This document shows, in pieces, positions 1 to 12,156 of a DNA stretch of 64,000 nucleotides; the first letter of the stretch is position 1, and every line of letters begins with the position of its first letter. The translations under genes were made by a program, and so were the position numbers. The DNA comes from Casuarina equisetifolia (Eukaryota; Streptophyta; Magnoliopsida; Fagales; Casuarinaceae): assembly GCA_028551475.1 (NCBI GenBank), contig CM052355.1:10602001-10666000 (forward strand), written 5' to 3'. The notes below the pieces were generated by a model. The model worked only from the letters and a program-made list of their open reading frames with translations. It had not been told where the DNA came from and made no database searches.

Positions 1-3000
1 TATATGTTGTCAAACATTAGCGACAATGTAGTAAACGTCCCTCAATCTTTACCTTTGATTCACAATAAAGGAAACACAAACAAGAAACGCTGATATGGTA
101 ATCTTACGCGTAACATTATTATTGGCTGGTTTCATAATTACAAAACGTGACGCCTTTGGACATCTTTTGGAAAGGGATTGCTCTTTTGGAAACGACAGGA
201 TGGGAACACAAATTGAAACTGAGCACCAAAACCTGGTTCAAAAGCGAACACGGGCTCAAAATATTTGGTTGAAAATCCTTTCCTTGTCATCTCAACAAAT
301 TGATTGAACGTCAACGTCCTCTAAGCTTTTCGAATCCTGTTGAACAATTTCAATTCAATCATGTTTGGTGGTCTTATTAAATTACTGAACACCCTCTCTC
401 AAACTAGTGGATTCCTACACCATGTTCATGTGTGGTCCATCTGAAGCGGGAAACATGATACCATCTGAAATTATAAGTTATTGCACAATCAATTTAAACT
501 TAACAGCCAAGATTGAAAAATCAAGGTAATTATACAAAAATATATAATATCGATGATAAATTTTAAGCCTTTTTTTGGTAATAACAAGGTGCTTTACTAT
601 ACAAAGGTATACAATGATATAATTAATCCTTAGTAATAATAATACTATGAGTTATGTTTTTTTTCTCTCTCTTTGTCCAAGATAATGAATGATCTATACA
701 TATCAAAAGGTTGATTGTCGACCGATAAGTATGTTTTGAAGTCTATTTACTAATAGCCCTGTGAATTTATTAGTGGCTTTAGATCTTATTTGCTTAAAAA
801 GTCTCAAATTTGACACTTATTTTTCATACCTTTTATTTAATTGGGAAAAAACGTGCATTTTGAAATGGAGCATAATGTGACACATGGGCCTTACCGCTTG
901 CCTCCATGTTAGTGATTCATTGCCTCCAATCATTTTGATGAGTATCTTTCCTCTATCGTGGGTCGTCCTATTGTTTTGTCAAACGCCACCTGCTGTCCCA
1001 AGCTGCATAAATTAAGACTGTTAAATGGTCAAAAAGATCAAGATACCCACTAAGGAGCATATAAGCTTTATTGAGAAAAATAAGCTGGGTTCTGCACTTC
1101 CAATCTCCATATTGGTGGCATATATTCAAAGCGGTGTTTTAAAGCGCATTTAATAAGAACCACATGAACGGATACAAAGACCTAAGATCTTAGGTATAAG
1201 GAAATGTTTTTTTAAGTTGTCTAGAAAGTGGATAATTACGGAGGCAGATCTAGTCTTATCTTTCTCTCCGACTTTGCCATTTAACGTCCGATCCTAATCT
1301 TGTCTAAATCTCCCATCGAAGGACGTGACAGCTGGTCAGCCATCTGCTTTGATGCTTCGCTACTACCTCTTCTTTTGATTATGGGTATCAAAGTGCATGT
1401 CTGACTTATAGAATCTCATTTTAGTAAGCGATGGGCATCTGCATACACAAAGCAACAGGTAGATGCACATGTAGGTGCCTTTCGTTGTCTGTAACGGCCA
1501 GCATTGCGAGGCAAAACACATTCTCAACCGCTATGACTAGGGCTCGAAACGATCGGGCGGGTTATGCTCTTACTTCATCAGTTGGATAGCGACTCGTTGC
1601 TTCGGCGACCCGGACCCCAGTAGAGGATGTGAAGATAAAAAGAAGGAATGAAATGAGGCATTACAAAAAGGAAATAGCCAAATGAATAAGGGCATAAAGT
1701 TTGTTAGAAACGTGTGTTTTTTTTCACATGATTGGTTCGGTGATACAATGAGTTATTTGTATGTGAGTTAAGTTCTTCATTTGTTATGACCAATATTAAG
1801 CATTGAAATAAACATTCTAACATGATATTAGAGCCATTGATTTGAACAAACATCTTTTATTATTATCTCTATTAAATTTTATAGAAAATAACCTAAATTT
1901 AATTTAAAATTTTAAAACATTGAGTGGATGAATCCATCTTTTTATAAATTAACATTGGACTATTAATGTTCTTCCCCCGATCTCATTGAAAATGCAAGAA
2001 AGATGTCTAAAGTGAGTTATCATCCGACATTCCGTACGCAATGATGAACTCCACGGAACTTTATCTCTTAAAAGATGGTAGTAGCCTCATTAAAAAGCGT
2101 AATCACAACTATCGAAGCGAGTGAAAAGCTATCTCCGAGAAGATAGGATTAGGACAAAATTCCGAAGTGTTCATAAACTTCACGCTTTCCGTTGGAATAA
2201 GGCACGAATTAGTACTTACTCGAAAGAGTAAGCAACTGCTACGCCCCCCTTAAACTGGATCAAATAGGGGAACCCCCATTAACAATGGTTTTTCTGTCCA
2301 CACCAGCCTTTTCAAATTTTAAATTTTTATATTTTTCATGTAGAATTTAGTACACCCTTTATCTTGAGTGTGGGGCAAAAACATTATAAGGATGTTAGTG
2401 CAAGATAAAAAGATGGGATATTAAATTTAGATTATCAATAAACTCTTTAGTAATGTAAGACAATTTCACACCATTTACTTATTATGCTTCCTTATTACAA
2501 TGGTCCAACTTAAACTATCTTGCACAATGCCCTTTTTATATAAATTTTAGACTTACTCATATTTATATTGTGCTAAGTAAGAAGACTTTGATATTATATT
2601 TAATTTTATAGAGAATAATTCATATTTAACTTAAAATTTTAAAGTATTATGTGAAGAAATTTTATTTATTTTTAAATTACTTTTTAAGTTCTTATATTTA
2701 CCACATAAGACTTAATACTTTCCTAGATGGATTTTCCACATGATCCACATTTAGTAATGCATGAGCTCTTGTTTCACGTCAAGGTTATGCTAACTCATTA
2801 ACTAAAGAACTCGTGCATGGCTTTAAACTTACATGATTCTTACTTAAACAACCTCCAACTATAGGTAGACATTAATTTAGATTAGAGTTAAAATAATCAA
2901 TTGAGGACTAAGCTCTTGACTAGACATAACTAGTCAGACCAACTATTTCACTTTAGAATGGTAAAGACACCTGAAAATATGAAATAAATTGGCTGGAAAC

Positions 3001-3689
3001 AAAAAGGCCGAAATAAAATGTATTATTTGAGTTTACCACCGATCAGCTAGATAGCCAGCAGTAAATTAAGGAAACTACAATTCCACACCATCTTATGGTT
3101 AGAAACTAGATATATAGAACTTTCGAATGTGAATGGCAAACAAGGTGATTTTCATTAAAAATATTGTCTTAAATTTCTTTAAAAAACAAAATAAAATCGT
3201 CTCATTTTTTATAAGTTAGTTTAAGGAAAAACATAAACTTTAAGTATAGTATTTGGGTTTAAGTATAACATTCCTCCTTGTAGACGAAAATATATGTCAA
3301 AAGTAATGTTTCTTACTTATTGTTTAAATCTTATCTTAATACTTTATATACTTAAAAATTATTTCTCTTTATAAATCAATTTCAATAGTTTTAAAAGCTT
3401 TCTCATGCTTATGCTATATTGAATTTGGAAGTTTCCCTTGCGGCAAACCGGCACCGTTACCAAAAAATTTGGATCTAACTCGGTGCCAGCTAGTGTCCAG
3501 TAAAAACAAAGACCGAGTCATCTTCACACTCAACTTTAGTTCTTGTAAACTGGAAATCTGCGTTTCGCATGATCTCGAATCGAAAAAATTTCTGAAAAAG
3601 TAGAAAGCATCCGTCATGTCTGTCACAAAAGAACGGTACTGTCCGTGCAGACCTGCTTCTTCTTTCCCTCCCTAAGGAGAAATATCAAG
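1..3689. other. Gene-free left flank
   Basis: No open reading frame here looks like a gene; all are short and lie in AT-rich, low-complexity sequence. Two patches stand out by higher GC and richer sequence, about 1230-1640 and 2010-2270. They look unlike the surrounding AT-rich DNA and could be organelle-derived, but I did not match them to a known organelle gene. At about 1823-1835 the string TGATATTAGAGCC resembles the Met-tRNA primer-binding site that follows an LTR, a weak hint of an old LTR edge. Confidence 0.5.
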
Positions 3690-5372
3690 CTAATTTGAAC
3701 TGCAACAAGTTCCTTTCTTTACAGTACCCGAGAGGTTCGAGACGTTAATGGTAGTGCCCTGAGGAGGCGCAGTGAAGGAAGCTGCTTCCCGGGCTGCTAG
3801 TGCCTTCTTGCTCATGATGTGATAAATATCCAACAAGATGCTCTGGAATGCCTTCTCGATGTTAAATGCCTCGAGGGCCGAAGTCTCAAGGAAAGACAGA
3901 CCTTCCTTCTCTGCCAAGGCTTGAGCGTCTTCTACTGCGACTGCTCTGAGATGATTCAGATCAGCCTTATTCCCGTCCAGCATTATGACAATGTTGGAGT
4001 CTGCATGATCCCTCAGTTCATGGAGCCACCTCTGTACGTTGTCAAAGGTCTGCCTCTTGGTTATGTCGTAGACTAGTAGTGCACCCACGGCACCTCTGTA
4101 GTAAGCACTGGTGATGGCTCGGTACCTCTCTTGACCTGCTGTGTCCCATATTTGAGCCTTAACAGTCTTCCCCTCTACCTGCACCAGGACAAGCATTAGG
4201 TCCTGCCGGTGTCAGCTAATAAAGACGCACATGCTCTACAAAATGAAGAAAAACATCGGAAACTACAAATGTTACACGGCGGGATTGCTATATTTCCTCA
4301 GATCCCGGCAGCTGCACAAGACTCCTGCAAAGGAGAAGAATGCAGATGGGGATCGTTCGGGTGCAGGAATTTCCTGATTAGGAGACAAACTCAATCAGCA
4401 ATAGATTTCACTTTCTGATCGCTCTTGCTTGGGATAAGACTAGAAGTATGAATATGTGGCATTGATAGGATAAATGATGAAATATTCCACGTTATCTGAA
4501 ACTTCATCTCAGAACAATTACAAAAGGAAAGAAAAAATGTTTTCTATTGTCTGCAAAATATCATAGAATCTTCTATGTATATGAAGTATTTCATACTCTT
4601 ATAAGGCAATTAAAAAAATTGTTTATAATATTATTACATTTTGTAAAGCTTAACGTCCTCACAACAAAAATGCTAAGGTAAATCCTTGTTTCATTTTCTC
4701 ACCTGGAAACAATATAGAATATAATCATTATGTTTATGTTCTTCAAATGAAAAAGATAACAGCAACGTTGGCACAATGGAAATGAGAAACAGAGAAGTAA
4801 ACTTTAGTATAAGTGCCTTGCTTCCTAACTACATATTCAAACTTCTATTTGGCTACAATGTTACTAAATATGCATAGCCAATGCCCCATTATTGGGAGAT
4901 ACTGTTGCTTGACAAGACATGCTACAATTGATTAAGAAATCCTCAACATTGAAAAGGAAATGAAGTTATCTGCACACTATTATAATGGGTGTCATCATTG
5001 ACTCCAGTGTGCAACAAAGGAATATGTGCTCGAGGGTGGTCTGCCAAATAATGAATCATGTGATGCCCATGTTCAAACAACTAAAGGAACAGGGAATGAT
5101 CTATCAAAATCGAAATACGTTGAAGATCAACAAATGCCACTAAACGGAATGGCAGACAAGCAAGAAAATTATAGATCCCAAAATCAGAGTCACGGGTCCA
5201 GACCGACCTGTAATGTCCTCGTCGCGAATTCAACACCAATAGTGGACTTGGATTCCATACAGAACTCGTTTCGCGTAAACCTGGATAGAATGTTTGATTT
5301 TCCAACACCGGAATCTCCGATCAATACGATCTTGAAGAGATAATCGTATTCCTGATCCACTTTGTACGCCAT
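3690..5372 (-). CDS. RAB11/RABA2-type small GTPase, two exons
   Basis: Exon 1 is 5208-5372 (55 codons) and exon 2 is 3690-4178 (162 codons plus TAG), giving 217 residues, the usual family length. The intron 4179-5207 has GT and AG ends (donor after a CAG codon, acceptor GTGCAG). All G boxes are present: GDSGVGKS at residues 19-26, switch I Thr44 in STIGVEF, DTAGQE at 67-72, NKAD at 125-128 and SAL at 155-157. The C-terminal Cys-Cys of CCSSN is the double geranylgeranylation site. The family cycles between GTP and GDP forms and directs traffic at the trans-Golgi network, recycling endosome and cell plate. The sequence matches the RABA2/Rab11C subgroup best ([22 protein letters not shown]). One oddity is Asp123 just before GNKAD, where relatives have a small or hydrophobic residue. 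A frameshifted copy of exon 1 lies at 26889-27049. Confidence 0.9.
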
Positions 5373-6360
5373 GTATTCTACTCCCTATACTTCCCCAAAT
5401 CTGCAAGACAACAGTTCGCAAAAAACTCATTAACAACATCGGCCTATAACTCCAAGACCTTGAGTATCCGCTTGTGTCGAAATTAAATGACAAGAAGAAA
5501 AGAAAATTGGAAAACTGTGGCGTGTTTTCAACAGGCATTATCTTCTTTTCTGAGTTCTTTACGCGAGAGACGAACGTGAGGAAAGAAAAGACAAGAACCA
5601 ACTGACCATAAAAAGATGTCGAGATGGTTTATCTTAAGAGTATGATCGGACTTTGGAAAGTTGCCTTCCGTCTCTCTTCCTTTCTCCTGAAATTTCCTCC
5701 AAATTTCCAGAAGAAACGGAATAACGGACGAAAAGGCACTTTAACCGGCCGTTGATGTGGAAAAGCAACGAGTGAAGGTTGGAAAGTTACTTACCCAAAA
5801 AACAGGAAAGTTGGGATGCTGAAAGCACGTAGCATTTTCGTTTGAAAAATATTGTTCAAAAAAAAAAAAATTCTTCTGCTTGCTTCTTGTAAAAATGCTC
5901 TCTCTTATTTTGTTAAGGAGTAAAAATACTATTGAGAGGAGAAACTGTCAACACAATCTCAGCTCAGCCGGCCCGTCAGGCCCAATTCACCTTAACGCAT
6001 CTCATCAGCCCCATTTCATGAGCCCAATATACGTTTTTTTATTGCCAACTAAATTCACTAAAAGTAGTTGTGTTCTATAACAAAGAAAATGATTTTACCA
6101 ATTCACTCTATGTCTTCATCTTTGAGTAAATCTGCACAGAATAGTTTTTTTTTTGTAATACGAAAATAATTCATTAGAAAAGGTAAAAAATTTGCATATA
6201 AAAGACATGTATATCAAGTAGAAAATTTGAAACCAATAAATTAAATATTAATTTTTTGGGGGGTTTTCCTTCAGTTTTTATTTTTTATTTTTTATTTTAA
6301 CCTTTTCAACTGTCATTCCATAGTCTTATATTAAGGAAGTTAAATATATATCAAGTGCAT
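5150..6360. repeat. RABA exon 1 and upstream block, duplicated at 26.8-28.1 kb
   Basis: The sequence from the end of the RABA intron through exon 1 and about 1 kb upstream of its start codon is repeated, same orientation, at about 26841-28080 with a few percent differences. Shared landmarks include the run of A at about 5858-5870 and the string around 5965-6030. The block from 5373 to about 6100 should hold the RABA promoter and 5' UTR (read on the minus strand); I could not assign a TATA box with confidence. Confidence 0.75.
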
Positions 6361-6664
6361 ATGAGTTAAACGTGTTTTAACTATCTTAAAATCAAGTGTA
6401 TTTCAAGGCAAAATGAATAAATATCAAATGTCATATAAATAGGTTTTGCTTTCCTTCAAGTTAGTCGTGTTTTAACTCATTGCTTGTTATATTAGATGAT
6501 CAAATGAAGAACTATAATAGATGACTAAAACAATTAAATGAAGAAATTTGGCTACTAAATTTTGTAAAATATCATTTTTAGCTTGCATTAATTGTATATG
6601 AGTTAAATGTAATAAAAGAGTTTTTTTGTTTTAACATATAAATTTTTCTCATAAATGTTATTTT

Positions 6665-7205
6665 GAGGCATCTAAATTTCACTCAAAATGACATTTTATT
6701 GAGAGAATTTTATATTTTGATACAAAAAGGCTCTCCCTCATAATTTTTTTTTTTTACTTTTTTCAACAAGATTGAGATGTTAATTATTTTGCTATGAAAG
6801 TATCTTTTATTACATTCAACCCATATATAATAAATGTAAGTAAGAATGATATCTTAAAATTTTGATAGCTAAAGTCTCTTTTTTAGTTGCTGTGATAATT
6901 CATTATAGCTCTTTATTCCATTCTCTAACATGACATTGGATTTCATTATGAGTGAAAATAGTTTTTCAAATCATCATTATCCCTATATATTTAAAAAAAG
7001 AGATTGTTTTATACCAATAGAAATCACAATATAAGTTAACTGAAAAGAGTCATTATATAATTTCTTTTGTTGTGAAAAGTTTATCTTGATAAACTAACCA
7101 TTTAATAAAATTATGTTTGTTAATACCAACAATTCACATTAGATTATACCAATTCACTTATTTTATCCAGATTCTTATATTATTTTTCATAAGTATTTCC
7201 AACAA
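6665..7205 (-). mobile_element. Old LINE 3'-end fragment
   Basis: Plus-strand sequence from about 6665 aligns, with many substitutions, to the 3' part of the full LINE at 13500-14035 (shared strings CACTCAAAATGACAT, GGCTCTCCCTC, ATCACAATATAAGTTAA, GATTATACCAATTCA). It corresponds to the C-terminal, zinc-binding part of ORF2 and is far too decayed to code. It lies inside the tandem repeat and so was inserted before that duplication. Confidence 0.75.
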
Positions 7206-7263
7206 AGGATGTTGATATTTTCTTTGAAAAACATCAATATTATATTATTTCTTTAAACACCAG

Positions 7264-7360
7264 CCTAAACCCTTTCCCCTGAACCTGAAAATGTTTGATT
7301 TTACAAACCTTGAATCCTTTTTCAAAATGATCTTCAAGAGAGAATTTGGTCACAACCTAT
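7264..7360 (-). pseudogene. Decayed RABA exon 1 fragment (tandem unit 1)
   Basis: The plus-strand string AATGTTTGATTTTACAA followed by GATCTTCAAGAGAGAA lines up with the functional RABA exon 1 at about 5270-5345 (AATGTTTGATTTTCCAA, GATCTTGAAGAGATAA), that is, the antisense of the P-loop region. A matching copy is at 8776-8870. The homology is short and eroded, and no coding capacity remains. Confidence 0.5.
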
Positions 7361-8167
7361 TTTACTAAAAGTTAATTTCGGTGTCAAATGCAAAAGCTTA
7401 AAGATCTACTTGGGTCTTGATGACATTACAAGAAGTTGTAGAAAACTAAGTCCATGTAATGATATTAAGTTCCATTAAGTAGCTGTATGGAAAATAATTA
7501 AGATAGATATGAAATGCATGAAAAATAAATATCTCAAGTTATATTATAAGCAAGGAACAAACAAAACATGTTTCAACATCAAAGTGGGTGTTAGTCCACT
7601 AGACTTCATGTATGTTGTTAATGTGCAAGTCCTATTAGGTAGTTGTATGGCCAATAATTAAGGTGGGCATGGAATGCATGAAACTAAATATCTTAAGTTG
7701 CATGTAATATGTAGCTTTCAGTCCAATGTGACCTCTAAAAAGTTAATTTTAAAAGAGAAAATGAGCTTTTAAGATGGTATTAAAGTACAAACTTTAAGTA
7801 GAGTATTCTTTGCTAGTAGACTTAAAATCTTGTAGATAGTGTCACCCTATATCATTATTATGGGTGTGTTGATATTTGTTCTCACACTGTTAAATATGTA
7901 TTTCAAGGCAAAATGAATAAATATCAAATCTCATATAAATAGGTTTTGCTTTCCTTCTAAGTTAGTTATGTTTTATCTTATTGCTTGTTATATCCAAAGA
8001 TCAAATGAAGAACTACAAAAGATGACTAAAACAATTAAATGAAGAAATTCGGCTACTAAATTTTGTAAAATATAATTTTTAGCTTCTATTAATTGTATAT
8101 GAGTTAAACGTAATAAAATAGTTTTTTTGTTTTAACATATAAATTTTTCTAAGAAATGTTATTTTTT

Positions 8168-8715
8168 TGAGGCCTCTAAATTTTACTCAAAATGACATTT
8201 TATTGAGAGAATTTTATATTTTGATACAAAAAGGCTCTCCCTCATAATATATATATATATATTTTATTTTTTTCAACAAGATTGAGATGTCAATTATTTT
8301 GCTATGAAAGTATCTTTTATTACATTCAATCCTTATACAATAATTGTAAGTAAAGAATGATATCTTAAAATTTTGATAACTAAAGTCTCTTTTTTAGTTG
8401 TTGTGATAATTGATTATAGCTCTTTATTCAATTCTCTAACATGACATTGGATTCCATTCTGAGTGAAAATAGTTTTTTAGATCATCATTATCCATGTATA
8501 TTCAAAAAGAGATTGTTTTATACATATGGTTAACAGAAATCATAATATAAGTTAATTGAAAAGAGTCATTACATAATTTCTTTGATTGTGAAAAGTTTAT
8601 CTTGATAAATTAACCATCTAATGAAATTATGTTTGTGAATACCAACAATTCACATTAGATCATACCAATTCACTTGTTTTAACCAAATTCTTATATTTTT
8701 TTCATAAGTAGTTCC
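8168..8715 (-). mobile_element. Old LINE 3'-end fragment, second tandem unit
   Basis: This is the counterpart of the 6665-7205 fragment in tandem unit 2. It shows the same LINE-derived strings in the same order, with independent small differences such as a TA-repeat expansion near its left end. Confidence 0.75.
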
Positions 8716-8775
8716 AACAAAGGATGTTGATATTTTATTTGAAAAACACTAATATTATTTTATTTCTTTAAACAC

Positions 8776-8870
8776 TAGCCTAAACTCTTTCCCTTGAACT
8801 TGAAAATGTTTGATTTTACAAACCTTGAATCCTTTTTCAAAATGATCTTCAAGAGAGAATTTGGTCACAA
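8776..8870 (-). pseudogene. Decayed RABA exon 1 fragment (tandem unit 2)
   Basis: Same fragment as 7264-7360 in the second tandem unit, with the same resemblance to the antisense of the RABA P-loop codons. Not coding. Confidence 0.5.
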
Positions 8871-9428
8871 CCTATTTTACTAAAAGTGAATTTAGGTGTC
8901 AAATGCAAAAGCTTAAAGATCTACTTAGGTCTTGATGACATTACAAGAAGTTGTAGAAAACTAAGTCCATGTAATGATATAATGTGCTGATGTACAAGTC
9001 CCATCAAGTAGTTGTATGGAAAATAATTAAGATGAGTATGAAATGCATGAAAAATAAATATCTCAAGTTATATTATAAGCAAGGAACAAACAAAACATGT
9101 TTCAATGTCAAAGTGGGTGTTAGTCCACTAGACTTCATGTATGTTATTAATGTGCAAGTCCTGTTAGGTAGTTGTATGGCCAATAATTAAGATGGACATG
9201 GAATGCATGAAAATAAATATCTTGAGTTGTAGGTAATATGTAGCTTTCAGCCCAATGTGACCTCTAAAAAGTTAATTTTAAGAGAGAAAATGAGCTTTTA
9301 AGATGGTATTAAAGTACAAACTTTAAGTAGAGTATTCTTTGCTAGTAGACTTAAAATCTTGTAGATAGTGTCATCCTATATTCATTATTATGGGTGTGTT
9401 GATATTTGTTCTCACATCGTTAAATATG

Positions 9429-12140
9429 CTTTTTATGCGTGAATTTTCTTTTTGATAGGGAAAGTAAATGTATAGAATTTTCACTTTAATTGAACCTGTG
9501 AAAAAAATACTAAAATAGTAGTAATGTATTTTGAATCACCAGTAAAAGATGTAAGCACCACAATCAACGCAAGAGGTTTTTTATGTGGAAAAACTTCTCT
9601 AATGTGAAAAATAAAAATCATAGAATTGATCACGGAGTCTATCCAAATCTCTACTATATAAGTCATTAGGTTTACAATCCAATCAAATCCTTAACACTAG
9701 CAACATGACAAGGATTTACTGATTCAATAACAATAGAATCACCAATTGATAGTAACGAACAAGTTGTAAACATCAACTTAGTAAAGAAAAGTTAGAGAAA
9801 GATCACTCAAATTTTTGACCAAAATATGCTAATTTAAAGAGCTTCAAATGACGATCCAACCATTCATAATGAAGAATACTCAATTCCAAACCTACTGACA
9901 AAACATCAATAGTCAGACCACGGATCAACCTTAATCAAACATTTGACCAATTGGTGCATAAGGCTTTTACTTTTTACAAAATTTTGTTCTTTTTCTTTTC
10001 TCTCTCTCTTCTTTTGATGGCCACACCTTAGAAAAAACCTCTTTTTTTTTTTTTTAAAACCTTCAGACAATATTATCCTAATAGGACCCAATAATAAGTT
10101 CCAAATTTAGGCTGGACCAATTCAACAATTTTTACAAGTTAATTTTAATAGAGGAAGCAATTTGATAATATAAATATAAAATATTTCACTGAAGATGAAG
10201 TGGGATTGTGTTGCAATAAAAGAGCTTTTTTAAAATTAATTATTGGGGCACGCGTAACTGTAAAGAAGGAAATTTCATGTAATATGTTAAAAGAAAATTT
10301 GGAAAATGTCATAAACGTGTTTTCAGTAATTATTGGTCTACTACGAGGAGCATGTGCAGAAGACACGGTGGATCAATCATGCTGAAAGCACAAAGGTGTG
10401 TTCACGCGACAAAAGTAACTTTCAGAAGTTCTCTTTCCTAATGACACCATAAAAAGTTGAAGGTGGAGCTTTCAGCTTTATATTTTAACCACACATCTTA
10501 TGTCTGAACATGCCACAAATATAGTTATAAGCTTTCACAACACTTCTAATCTAAAAAAATGTTAAATTCAGTTGCTAATTAACGCTAGAATTTAGAAAGA
10601 TGTCCACTTAAGTTGCCTGTGTCATGACGAGTCTTTTAATACCTAAATTGGGAATTGGGCACAAAAGGTGTGAACTTAGACTCCGGTTTGAACTCATTTC
10701 TTACGAACCTCGGTAAATGTTCGATTTTGCAACACCCGGATCCTTGTTCAATTAGACCTTGAAGATATAATCATGGACACAGGCCACCTTTTCAGAAGTT
10801 AATTTGGGTGTCAAAAGCAAAAGCTTAAAGGACCTCCTTTTTCTAGATGACATTGTTGGAACCCTAATAAAAAATATGTATTGTAAATTTTTTTTTGTTT
10901 AAAAGTTTAAAATTCAACTCAAAAGATAATTTCAAAATCAAGGGGATATTTTTATTTAAAAGTTATTTCAAGATCATATTTTTTCTAATAGGATTTTTAT
11001 TTTCAAAACTTTCTTGCATATTAAATATATTTTGGGTTTAAGAGAATAGATGAAATAAACACTTTGTATACATGGAGCATATTTAAAGAGTTTAAAATTA
11101 AATAAAAATTAAAAAGGATTCACCTAAAATTTTAATCTCTAATATCATGTTATAAATAAATTTTTCTTATATTTTTTTAATGTAAACTTTTGTTCTTGAC
11201 ATTTGTGTTTCGTTGATTCGTTGAAATGTGGGAGTTATATGAAAAGACATAATCATGATTAAATATGAAGATAAAGTGATTAATTAATGAAGGAAACACG
11301 GTAACTGACAAAAGGCTGTTAAATCAATCTTACAGTTGGAAAAGAGTGTGCAAAAGTTTGAAAAACATATTCGTTCACTTTATTTTTCTATCTTCATCAC
11401 ATTTGCTGCTTTTTAAGTTTACACAATCGTTTTCAAGTATAATACTTAAAAGTGTTTTTACCGGCATAGGTCGTTTTAGCATTTCCTTGATTAAAAATGA
11501 GAAGCAATATGACAAATATTTAGTTCATATAAATATAAATTTTAATTATTTGATTTGAAAGTAAAAATTAAAAACAATAATTATTATTACAAGGTTTAAA
11601 GATTTAATCTAAAAATAATATAATAATTAAAAAATATTTATTTATTTATTTATTTAAGTTTCATTATATAGTGAAATTTTTATCCCATTAACATGTCACA
11701 GTATACTACTGATATTAAGTCCAAGGTCGGGTAGAGAATGGTAAATTTAGGGTTAAACGTGAAAAAGTAGAAAAGTTGAATCTAATTATTAGGTTAAGGG
11801 TCACTAGGAGCAGCGCTATCACTGACTAGTAGACGATCGAAATTGTATCTCATCGGAGAATCTTTTCACTAATGGAATTCTCCGTCAGTCGACATCATTT
11901 TTGGAGATTGATTATGAAAACCAGCTTTGCGACATTGACTTGGTCTAAAGAAGAATTTGGTTGACTCAGGTCGTTTTTGGTATTAAAGCTCTACATAAAT
12001 ATAGAGTTTTATTTCTACGAGAAAATGGACATAAAAACGGGGGCAGATACTGAAACACAAAGAAAGACAAAAGGATAAGACAGAAAAAAAATTGTAACTA
12101 TTTGATGCTTTTTCGTGGAGGAGCTGCTTTCTGTAGTTGC
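9429..12140. other. Spacer upstream of subtilase A
   Basis: No gene is seen. From about 10130 the sequence is shared with the spacer upstream of copy B (30870-34040) and partly with that of C (38400-38870), so it belongs to the duplicated subtilase unit. It should include the distal promoter of A. It contains a decayed RABA exon 1 fragment at 10638-10790. The part from 9429 to about 10130 shows nothing recognisable. Confidence 0.6.
10638..10790 (-). pseudogene. Decayed RABA exon 1 fragment upstream of subtilase A
   Basis: The order of strings here (GGAATTGGGCACAAAAGG, ACTCCGGTTTGAACTC, AATGTTCGATTTTGCAACAC, CCTTGAAGATATAATC) follows the RABA exon 1 plus-strand sequence at 5220-5345 (GCGAATTCAACACCAATAG, ATTCCATACAGAACTC, AATGTTTGATTTTCCAACAC, TCTTGAAGAGATAATC). 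It spans nearly the whole exon but is heavily substituted. It sits about 1.4 kb before the subtilase start, and matching fragments lie before copies B and C. Confidence 0.65.
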
Positions 12141-12156
12141 GTCACGTGCATATAAA
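12141..12156 (+). promoter_or_regulatory. G-box and TATA box of subtilase A
   Basis: CACGTG at 12143-12148 is followed directly by TATAAA at 12151-12156, 41 bp before the ATG at 12197. CACGTG is the core bound by plant bZIP and bHLH factors. In copy B the TATA is kept but the CACGTG is lost; C and D have an ACGTCA core next to the TATA instead. Confidence 0.6.

Larger units (their letters stand above)
6398..7897. repeat. 1.5-kb direct tandem repeat, unit 1
   Basis: The sequence starting GTATTTCAAGGCAAAATG at 6398 recurs at exactly 7898, and the homology runs to about 9428. Both units contain, in order, an old LINE 3' fragment, a decayed RABA exon 1 fragment, and a tail holding two related stretches of roughly 170 bp around GTAGTTGTATGG. 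No gene is seen. Parts of the tail recur at about 30360-30870 upstream of subtilase B. Confidence 0.8.
7898..9428. repeat. 1.5-kb direct tandem repeat, unit 2
   Basis: This is the second copy of the 6398-7897 unit, slightly longer (1531 bp), partly because of a TA microsatellite at about 8248-8263. It ends at TAAATATG (9428), the same string that closes unit 1 at 7897, so the two units abut without spacer. It contains the same LINE and RABA remnants. No reading frame in it looks genuine. Confidence 0.8.

Noticed and set aside
1540-1640. GC-richer stretch considered as an rRNA or tRNA fragment
   Set aside because: I could not fit a tRNA cloverleaf or a known rRNA segment to it.
5880-6080. A 66-codon plus-strand frame near the RABA gene, with a counterpart at 27545-27874
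   Set aside because: It lies in the RABA upstream region; the two copies share it only because the block is duplicated, and frame-changing differences separate them.
9906-10366. Short frames on both strands upstream of subtilase A
   Set aside because: Low-complexity or chance frames in the spacer; the equivalent frames are not kept in the copy before B.
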